Positions 1 through 5,417 of a stretch of DNA of 9,126 nucleotides are shown piece after piece. Location of the stretch: contig JAITBW010000049.1 of assembly GCA_031283385.1 (NCBI GenBank), forward strand, positions 1 to 9,126. Direction: 5' to 3'. The notes under the pieces were generated by a model. It was not told the DNA's origin and did not search any database. It worked only from the letters and a program-made list of their open reading frames with translations. Each line of letters opens with the position of its first letter. Positions within the stretch are counted from its first letter, which is position 1. Position numbers and translations under genes: made by a program. The DNA comes from Nitrososphaerota archaeon. GTDB lineage: Archaea; Thermoproteota; Bathyarchaeia; Bathyarchaeales; Bathycorpusculaceae.

Positions 1-333
1 TCGGGTAGTCATAGCTAATGCGGACTCAACATTAGCAAATGTTAGTGCATTAAGGTCGTGTCCGTTATAGAAAAATGTGGTTAGAATGTTTATGATAAAT
101 ATGAATCCTGCTAAGAAAGCAGCACCACGGAGGGATCTAATCCATTGTTTTTGGACTCTGGCCATGAATACGAAGGGTAATTGGATTAGAAACAATATTA
201 TGAGCGGTAGCATTTGGGGGAACAATATGGCGCAGATAAAGATGGCTATAACATAGAAGAATTTGATTCTAGGATCCAAGTTATGTATTGGCGAGGAGAC
301 TTTGCGGAATTTTAGGCCATCAAAGATACTCAA
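1..333 (-). CDS. ecfT: ECF transporter transmembrane subunit EcfT, 5' part only
   Basis: This is the first 111 codons of an EcfT (CbiQ-like) protein, cut by the left edge. EcfT is the membrane scaffold of energy-coupling-factor importers. It links two cytoplasmic ATPases to a vitamin- or metal-binding S component. The reading frame opens with TTG at 333, overlapping the TGA stop of the upstream ATPase gene by four bases (TTGA). The N-terminus carries SPIHNLDPRIKFF (residues 13-25), and the LDPR-K motif near the start is typical of EcfT. Two hydrophobic stretches follow at about residues 25-60, then a basic loop (RVQKQWIRSLRG) and another hydrophobic segment around 78-95. No in-frame ATG occurs before residue about 42, so TTG is the best start. 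The C-terminal coupling helices with their Ala-Arg-Gly motifs lie outside the window. Substrate cannot be inferred. Confidence 0.85.
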   Translation of the reverse strand, partial: MSIFDGLKFRKVSSPIHNLDPRIKFFYVIAIFICAILFPQMLPLIILFLIQLPFVFMARVQKQWIRSLRGAAFLAGFIFIINILTTFFYNGHDLNALTFANVESALAMTTR

Positions 334-1160
334 CTGTACTTGCCACGCTCCTTAGCTTTAGTTAATAGTGCATTTTCTGCTTCATCAACGCTTATTATGT
401 TGGCAGGTAAACCTATAGGCGTAAGTTTAGTGAAAATCTGCGTTATCTGAGGGAGAACAAGTGAGACCTCTTCGAGTAGTTTTGGGGAAGTTAGAATGTC
501 TTTGGAGGCTCCGTCGGCAATTATTTTACCCTCTCGCATGAGAATTATACGTGGATTACAGTCGACTACAAACTCTACATCATGAGTTACCATAACTACG
601 GTTTTCTTTTCAGCTTGTAACTGTATAATAAACTGTCGCAGCTTTTCTTTCTGCTCATAATCTTGCCCAATTGTTGGTTCGTCAAGCACCAGAGTTTCAG
701 GATCCCAAGCTAAAACGGAGGCTAGTGCAACACGTTTACGTTCACCACCGCTTAACAGAAACGGCGATGTCTTACGATACTGAGAAAGAGAGAGAAAATC
801 CAAAGCCCAAGACACACGTTTGTCTATTGTTTCTTTATCAAAACCAAAATTTTTTAAAGCAAAAGCAACTTCAGCCTCAACAGTTTCACTAAAAAGCTGA
901 TTATCAGGGTTCTGAAATACAAATCCAACATTTTCCGCAAGAGCGGCAACACTAGTCTTAGTAGTTTCAACACCATTCACACGAACTGTGCCCGAAGACG
1001 GCTTTAATAATCCGTTAAAATGCTTAATAAGAGAAGTTTTCCCAGCACCATTCTGACCCATGATGGCAATAAAATCGCCGTTATTAATAGTTAGAGAAAC
1101 ACCTTTTAAAGCGTCAACGTTATTCGCATAAGAATAGTAAACATCTTCAACAATGATTAT
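330..1160 (-). CDS. ecfA: ECF transporter ATPase (second EcfA), non-canonical start
   Basis: This is an ABC ATPase of an ECF importer, predicted to pair with the neighbouring ATPase and drive EcfT. Numbered from the proposed AUA start, the motifs are Walker A GQNGAGKTS (35-43), Q-loop VFQNPDNQ (Q83), signature LSGGE (136-140), Walker B TLVLDEP (156-162, catalytic E161) and switch His in VTHD (H193). The Q-loop FQNPDNQ form is typical of EcfA/CbiO. The first ATG, at 1061, would start directly at Walker A and delete the N-terminal beta strands. The frame stays open upstream and encodes IIIVEDVYYSYANNVDALKG, a normal EcfA beginning, back to ATA at 1160-1158. That codon overlaps the upstream TAA and has GGAGG ten bases before it. 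There is no ATG, GTG or TTG between the in-frame TGA upstream and the ATG at 1061. Function is secure; the start is uncertain (AUA, AUC, AUU, frameshift fusion, or ATG at 1061). Confidence 0.88.
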   Translation of the reverse strand: MIIVEDVYYSYANNVDALKGVSLTINNGDFIAIMGQNGAGKTSLIKHFNGLLKPSSGTVRVNGVETTKTSVAALAENVGFVFQNPDNQLFSETVEAEVAFALKNFGFDKETIDKRVSWALDFLSLSQYRKTSPFLLSGGERKRVALASVLAWDPETLVLDEPTIGQDYEQKEKLRQFIIQLQAEKKTVVMVTHDVEFVVDCNPRIILMREGKIIADGASKDILTSPKLLEEVSLVLPQITQIFTKLTPIGLPANIISVDEAENALLTKAKERGKYS

Positions 1161-2005
1161 TTGTTTAACGCCTCCAAAAGCTGAACAACGAGCTCATCGG
1201 AAGATAGAGGCGTTTGTTGACTAACGTTGAGTCCCTTCATTTTTAATCGTTTATAGAGCAATGTCGCTTTAGGCATACCTACGCCTATGTTACTGATTTC
1301 TTCACTGCAAAGAATATCTCTAGGAGCTCCTTCAAAACAGATTTTACCCTTATCCATAACAACAAGATGATTAGCATATTTGGCAGTTAAATCAAGTCTG
1401 TGCTCAACTAGAACTACAGTGATTCCCTGTTCTTGATTAAGTTTGTATATAACATCAAATATTCGCTCAGCACTTAGAGGATCAAGAAAAGAAGTAGGCT
1501 CATCTAACACAATAATTTCCGGCTGCATAGCTAACACGGAAGCTATAGCAACACGCTGCTGCTGTCCCCCAGACATTTCATGAGGAGCACGCTCACGTAA
1601 ATCATAAATACCCACTAAATTAAGAGCCCAATCAACACGTTTACGCATTTCATCACGGGACATACCCAAATTTTCCAAACCGAACGCAACATCTTTCTCC
1701 ACACTTAACGCAAAAAGCTGATTCTCAGGATTCTGAAAAACAAGCCCCACATGCCTTGCCAAATCAAAGGTCTGCTTACCAACAACATCATAACCGGCAA
1801 CAATAACATGCCCCTTCAAATCACCATGATAAAAATGAGGAATAAGCCCATTAAAAGTCCGACACAAAGACGTCTTCCCACAACCACTTGGACCCGTTAT
1901 AAGCACAAAATCACCCTTCTTTATCGTAAGAGAAACACCATCAATCGACGGCTTAGACACACCAGGATAAGTATACACAAGATCACGTATTTCAATTATC
2001 GCCAT
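1157..2005 (-). CDS. ecfA: ECF transporter ATPase (first EcfA)
   Basis: This is the first of two ABC ATPases of the ECF module, a 282-residue cytoplasmic subunit that hydrolyses ATP to power uptake through EcfT. Visible motifs are Walker A GPSGCGKTS (38-46), Q-loop VFQNPENQ (Q91), signature MSGGQQQR (144-151), Walker B IIVLDEP (164-170, E169) and H-loop VEHR (H202). A C-terminal tail of about 60 residues follows, as is usual in EcfA proteins. A TAA codon lies immediately in frame before the ATG, so the start at 2005 is well fixed. It follows the DHH gene after 50 bases without a clear promoter, so it is probably cotranscribed. Its TAA stop overlaps the proposed AUA start of the next ATPase. 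With EcfT following, the order A-A-T is the standard ECF module. The S component is not in view. Confidence 0.93.
   Translation of the reverse strand: MAIIEIRDLVYTYPGVSKPSIDGVSLTIKKGDFVLITGPSGCGKTSLCRTFNGLIPHFYHGDLKGHVIVAGYDVVGKQTFDLARHVGLVFQNPENQLFALSVEKDVAFGLENLGMSRDEMRKRVDWALNLVGIYDLRERAPHEMSGGQQQRVAIASVLAMQPEIIVLDEPTSFLDPLSAERIFDVIYKLNQEQGITVVLVEHRLDLTAKYANHLVVMDKGKICFEGAPRDILCSEEISNIGVGMPKATLLYKRLKMKGLNVSQQTPLSSDELVVQLLEALNK
1171..1175 (-). promoter_or_regulatory. Shine-Dalgarno GGAGG inside the first EcfA gene
   Basis: GGAGG lies within the last codons of the first ATPase gene. It ends ten bases before the ATA at 1160 and sixteen before the ATT at 1154. A strong ribosome-binding sequence at this place argues that the second ATPase is initiated here and not at the ATG 110 bases further on. 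It ends one base before the GTTAAAC heptamer described in the findings. Confidence 0.5.
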
Positions 2006-2055
2006 TTATGCTAACCCGCCAACAATAAGCACAACACAGATTCATTTAAGCATAA

Positions 2056-3051
2056 CTACACAGGAGAAGACAGTTTCTCCTCCAACAATTTAAGACACTT
2101 ATCCAACACATCAACCACATCACCCTTCGCATTAACACCCGCAGCCATCGCATGACCACCACCCACACCACCAAGAAGCTCACCTAACGGCATAGAAATA
2201 TCCTTCCCAAGATGAATACCAGTCTTTTCACTAAAATCACGATTACAACGAAGACTAACCTCAAGCTTACCAGCTTTCTTCCCTGCAACAGCAGACACAT
2301 GAGCACCTAAATCAACAAGAGACTTAGCAGCTGAAGCCTCATACGCACTAACATGAGACAACGCAATAATCCACTCACCATTTTTCACAATCTTTACCCG
2401 TTTACAAGCCTTAAGCTTAGCAAGACGCTCAGAATTATCAATAGGATTAGAAAACAAGTTAAGCAGCGCACGCGCATCCACACCTACAGCTACAAGCCCA
2501 CCGGCAATTCGAAAAGTATCAGAATCACCCAACGCAAAATGCCGCGTATCAAAAGCTATACCAGTAAAAAGCGCCTTAGCCTCATTTAACCCAAGCTGAA
2601 CCCCAACCTGCTGATACATATCATAAATAATTTCACACGTAGCAGCCGCCTGCTCATTTATTAAACAAAACTCACAAATTTGCTCAGCACCAGGACTATA
2701 CGCATGATGATCAATTATCACCAAAGGAGCACTCGAGGCCTTCAATTGATCAACAACTTCATCAAGCTGCTCAACCGTATTCATATCAACAAGAAAAATA
2801 ACACTCGCAGATTCAATATTAGGCTTCAAATTCACAGATATAGACAAAGTGTCCAACAACTGTTTAGTCGGCTTATTAACACCTTGTGGCGCACCAATGT
2901 CTATCACTAAATCAGGCAAGAACCGTTTAAGCAAACCTTGAAGCGCATAAGCTGCACACACTGCATCAGCATCAGCACTCTTATGACACAACAATAACAC
3001 AAACGTCGCCTGCTGTTTCTTCAACAGATCTATAATTTGATTAACACTCAT
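2056..3051 (-). CDS. DHH/DHHA1 family phosphoesterase
   Basis: This 331-residue protein of the DHH superfamily comprises Mn-dependent phosphoesterases such as RecJ-like nucleases, nano-RNase/pAp phosphatase and cyclic dinucleotide phosphodiesterases. The N-terminal DHH domain shows metal-binding motifs I CHKSADADAV (H23, D27, D29), II LVDMN (D89), III DHH (114-116) and IV GIAFDTRHF (D168). The C-terminal DHHA1 domain has the glycine-rich substrate loop GGVGGGHAMAAG (294-305). All key residues are present, so it should be active. Size and layout fit the short archaeal NrnA-like group acting on short oligonucleotides or pAp, but the substrate cannot be read from sequence. The ATG at 3051 overlaps the TGA of the DUF3194 gene as ATGA, implying translational coupling. 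The DUF3194-DHH pairing next to prefoldin beta recurs in archaea (recalled from general knowledge). Confidence 0.9.
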   Translation of the reverse strand: MSVNQIIDLLKKQQATFVLLLCHKSADADAVCAAYALQGLLKRFLPDLVIDIGAPQGVNKPTKQLLDTLSISVNLKPNIESASVIFLVDMNTVEQLDEVVDQLKASSAPLVIIDHHAYSPGAEQICEFCLINEQAAATCEIIYDMYQQVGVQLGLNEAKALFTGIAFDTRHFALGDSDTFRIAGGLVAVGVDARALLNLFSNPIDNSERLAKLKACKRVKIVKNGEWIIALSHVSAYEASAAKSLVDLGAHVSAVAGKKAGKLEVSLRCNRDFSEKTGIHLGKDISMPLGELLGGVGGGHAMAAGVNAKGDVVDVLDKCLKLLEEKLSSPV

Positions 3052-3338
3052 ACTAATTTTCTCAAAAAATTTTCACTCGCCAAATGCGCCTGAGCAACCG
3101 CTTCTTCCACTAGAGCATTTACATCAACAACATTTTCAGCATCTACAGTTAAGGTAAGATTTATTTCAACACTTAAATCAACAGGCTTTGTACCTTGAGC
3201 CTCTACAGCAATATCTAAACAGTCAACCATTTTAGAATTAACTCTATTTTGAACATGCTTACGAGCCGCATTTTCGGCTATTTCACACAAAGTTTCAATT
3301 TGCTCGGTAGTTAGCTCGGGTAAACCCAGCTCTACCAA
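3048..3338 (-). CDS. DUF3194 family small protein
   Basis: This 96-residue protein has no known function. It resembles the archaeal DUF3194 family in length, in its N-terminal helix (LTTEQIETLCEIAENAARKH, residues 9-28), in a central beta-type segment alternating charged and hydrophobic residues (about 42-66), and in a C-terminal Ala/Glu-rich helix ending FLRKLV. It is probably cytosolic, with no signal peptide or membrane helix. The start is TTG at 3338. A TGA lies in frame two codons upstream, so no earlier start exists, and AGGGG sits eleven bases before the TTG. It lies 26 bases after prefoldin beta and overlaps the DHH gene by four bases, the same order seen in other archaea. The family match is by recall, not a search. 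Confidence 0.75.
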   Translation of the reverse strand: MVELGLPELTTEQIETLCEIAENAARKHVQNRVNSKMVDCLDIAVEAQGTKPVDLSVEINLTLTVDAENVVDVNALVEEAVAQAHLASENFLRKLV

Positions 3339-3364
3339 AAGTCACAAAACCCCTAAAAAAGAAG

Positions 3365-3733
3365 TTATTGTTGACCCGCTACGGGGTTTATTTCTTCTTG
3401 AAGTTTAGCTTGCGTCTCTTTAACTTGACTACGTATACGTTCTTCCTGCTTTGCAATAACAGCACTACGTGCTACAAGAAGATCCTTACGCTCAGTTAAA
3501 TCAGCAGAAACTGTAGCTTTATCAGATTTTACCAACAATGAACCTATAGATTTGTAAAGTACAGCATCATCAGCAGTCTTTGCCATCTCAACAAGTGTCT
3601 GTTCTACCTCATTCTTCTCCATTTCAACCTGTTGCTTCTGTGCAAGTATAGACTGCAAGGTTTGCTGTAACTGCTGAAAACGCAATAACCGTTCTTGAAC
3701 ATTTGGGGGCAATTTTGATAATTCATCACTCAA
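3365..3733 (-). CDS. pfdB: Prefoldin beta subunit
   Basis: This is a 122-residue subunit of the archaeal prefoldin hexamer (two alpha, four beta), a jellyfish-shaped cytosolic chaperone that holds unfolded proteins and hands them to the thermosome. The sequence shows the expected N-terminal coiled-coil helix (about 9-57, rich in Gln, Leu and Glu), a central beta-hairpin segment (YKSIGSLLVKSDKATV, 60-75) and a second coiled-coil helix (about 79-115). The first helix contains the family-like PPNVQERLLRFQQLQ. The start is TTG at 3733, with GAGG eight bases upstream (3742-3745). The ATG three bases downstream of that TTG is in another frame. The alpha subunit is not in this window. Just upstream lie a short unassigned ORF and the RNA methyltransferase gene. 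Confidence 0.92.
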   Translation of the reverse strand: MSDELSKLPPNVQERLLRFQQLQQTLQSILAQKQQVEMEKNEVEQTLVEMAKTADDAVLYKSIGSLLVKSDKATVSADLTERKDLLVARSAVIAKQEERIRSQVKETQAKLQEEINPVAGQQ

Positions 3734-3736
3734 GGT

Positions 3737-3811
3737 TTAATCCTCTGCAACAGGCAATAAGCAAGCTAAATAATAAGCATTTCCAACTCTTTGAACTTCA
3801 ACTACATCCAA
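3737..3811 (-). CDS. Possible 24-residue small ORF, unrecognised
   Basis: A short open frame lies between the methyltransferase stop and the prefoldin start. From TTG at 3811 it encodes 24 residues, beginning DVVEVQRVGNAYY and ending LLPVAED. Frames with ATT or GTT starts would add three or four residues and overlap the end of the methyltransferase, and a TAG closes the frame just upstream. Its TAA is three bases before the prefoldin TTG, and its last codons supply the GAGG ribosome-binding site for prefoldin. I recognise no family. It may be a translated leader, the remnant of a gene formerly at this spot, or chance. Confidence 0.2.
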   Translation of the reverse strand: MDVVEVQRVGNAYYLACLLPVAED

Positions 3812-3815
3812 ATAC

Positions 3816-5234
3816 TTAACAATTTTTTTGTAACTTAGCTACAAAAAAACCGTTACACTCATGCAGATGAGGATAAAGACGCCTACATTGAACTAACCCA
3901 CGCAAACCCGGCAAACCAAACTCTGGCACAATATCAACAAGACGAAAATCAGGATGCACCTCTAAGAAACGCTCGATAACCATCTCATTTTCTTCAACCG
4001 TTACACTACAGGTTGAATAAATCAGGTAACCACCTGCAACAACATGCTGCGCACAATTAGTTATCATTTGCCACTGAATTTCCGCCATGTTTTCTATTGA
4101 ATTCTTACTTAGTCTCCATTTTGCTGATGGCTGCTTAGCAAAGACACCTGTACTGGTGCAAGGCGGGTCTAAAACAACGATATCAGCTACTCCAATAGTT
4201 GGCAGAGACAGACATGCATTAGCAGTTATAGCCTCGGCAATTGTTACGCCCATGTAGTTAATTTCTTGTTTCCATGTTTTCATTCGTCGTTTAGAAAAAT
4301 CTATAGAGGTTATACTGCCCTGATTTTGCATTAATTGGGCAAGGTAAGTAGTTTTAGTGCCAGGCGCAGCACAGATATCAAGGACTTTGTTGCCAGATTT
4401 AGGCGCAGCAGTTTGAGCTGCAAAGCAGCTAGCCTTGTCTTGAACGTAAAATAAACCTGCTTTGAAGCTTTCAAGTGTATATAAGGGTTGTTTAAACTCA
4501 GATACTTTGTATATGTTTTGCAGAGGTTCAGCTTTTTGAAGTTTTACGCCCTCGGCAGCAATTTTTTGAAGTATATCGTCTAGGTTACCTTTGATAGTGT
4601 TAATACGTATGTATACAGGTGGAGGGGTATTACTTGTACGTAGAAAAATGGCGGCTTCTTCAGGACCAAGTAGGTTAATGCAGTATTTTACGAACCATGG
4701 CTGCTGGAGAGTTTCAAGGCTTAAGCGTTCCTCATCATCAGTGGCGTCTAGAATTGGTTGTAATTTTTGGGTTAGTAAGAAGCCGAGATATGGTTCTATG
4801 GGTATCATGGTTTTCCAGCCTAGAATTGAGCGGGCTGTACTTGCTATGTTTTGGGCTTCTTGTATGTTGTATTTGGTCCAGTTTTTGGTAACACGTGTCT
4901 GGTAGACGTAAAGTCTTAAGAATGCTTGGATGCCAAGGTTGAATTCTTCGATTTTTTTAGGTGCAATAACTGTATTTATGAATTTGTCGATCAAGTTTTG
5001 GTAGCGGATTGTTTCTACTACTAGACCGTAGGCGTAACGAATAGCATTTGAGTTAGTTTCATTTAACTGTTTAATTGTCTTTACTAACGCGACGTGTTCG
5101 CTTAAGCGTTGCATTTCAATCCAGCTTAACGTTTCAATAGCAATTGTCCAAGCATTCTTTAACACTATAAACTCACAGCTACATTGAACACAATCAGCTA
5201 AATAAGACTTAAAAATTAAGTATAAAAAATACAT
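3816..5234 (-). CDS. NSUN/RsmB-type RNA 5-methylcytosine methyltransferase with NusB-like N-terminus
   Basis: This SAM-dependent enzyme is predicted to form m5C in rRNA or tRNA. The N-terminal part (about 28-170) looks like the helical NusB domain of bacterial RsmB. The catalytic Rossmann domain follows: substrate-side segment VYIRINT (207-213), motif I VLDICAAPGTKTTYLA (284-299, SAM binding), IDFSKRRM (311-318), motif IV VVLDPPCTSTG (353-363, C359 of the PC pair) and motif VI YSTCSVTVEENE (406-417, C409 of TC, the expected nucleophile). The C-terminus NGFFVAKL is typical. Both cysteines are present. Coordinates give the longest form, from ATG at 5234. The first 23 residues are hydrophobic and Cys-rich, match nothing in the family, and overlie TATA-like DNA. 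I think GTG at 5165, just before NAWTIAIETL, is at least as likely (449 residues). The exact RNA target cannot be read. It is the first gene of the minus-strand block. Confidence 0.9.
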   Translation of the reverse strand: MYFLYLIFKSYLADCVQCSCEFIVLKNAWTIAIETLSWIEMQRLSEHVALVKTIKQLNETNSNAIRYAYGLVVETIRYQNLIDKFINTVIAPKKIEEFNLGIQAFLRLYVYQTRVTKNWTKYNIQEAQNIASTARSILGWKTMIPIEPYLGFLLTQKLQPILDATDDEERLSLETLQQPWFVKYCINLLGPEEAAIFLRTSNTPPPVYIRINTIKGNLDDILQKIAAEGVKLQKAEPLQNIYKVSEFKQPLYTLESFKAGLFYVQDKASCFAAQTAAPKSGNKVLDICAAPGTKTTYLAQLMQNQGSITSIDFSKRRMKTWKQEINYMGVTIAEAITANACLSLPTIGVADIVVLDPPCTSTGVFAKQPSAKWRLSKNSIENMAEIQWQMITNCAQHVVAGGYLIYSTCSVTVEENEMVIERFLEVHPDFRLVDIVPEFGLPGLRGLVQCRRLYPHLHECNGFFVAKLQKNC

Positions 5235-5417
5235 GGATACAAATAGCTATTTTAAAAAATGATCAGGTTTAAAGGCGAATCATCAGGCTATTAGAAAAGG
5301 GTGTATCAACGCGTTATAAGACTGGCATTTTGTGGTTAAAGTGCTCACGGTAACTTATTTTTTGGTAAGGTAAAGCTTTTAGTCGGTTAATGCAATAAAA
5401 CTTATGGGATAAAGGGA
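5235..5417. promoter_or_regulatory. Divergent intergenic promoter region
   Basis: This is the only sizeable non-coding stretch, between the minus-strand methyltransferase operon and the plus-strand DNA polymerase. It must hold both promoters. Archaeal box A-like candidates are CTTTAAAC on the minus strand (5267-5274), the TTTTAAAA core near 5250-5257 (usable on either strand) and TTATAAG on the plus strand (about 5314-5320). The last would give a leader of roughly 75 bases for the polymerase gene. Just before the polymerase ATG the bases AAAGGGA abut the start codon, and a GGGA lies a few bases further up, so the ribosome-binding site is weak or poorly spaced. A weak two-part inverted repeat is present at 5242-5292. 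No RNA gene or ORF of note was seen. Confidence 0.4.

Noticed and set aside
671..892. Plus-strand open frame of 73 codons
   Set aside because: It lies wholly antisense to the second ECF ATPase, has low-complexity Gln/Lys-rich translation and shows no family features.
2353..2910. Plus-strand open frames antisense to the DHH gene
   Set aside because: Arg/Lys/Thr/Ile-rich translations come from the AC-rich strand. The opposite frame has all DHH catalytic motifs.
3354..3363. T-run between prefoldin and DUF3194 as a terminator
   Set aside because: It is short (six T) and lies inside a closely spaced operon just before a ribosome-binding site; read-through is more likely.
4591..4905. Plus-strand open frames of 104 and 64 codons
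   Set aside because: Both are antisense to the RNA methyltransferase. They arise because the plus strand is GT-rich here and stops are rare; no recognisable domain or start context.
5300..5417. Possible tRNA or small RNA before polB
   Set aside because: No cloverleaf arms, TTCGA-type loop or CCA end could be found; it is AT-rich promoter-like sequence.
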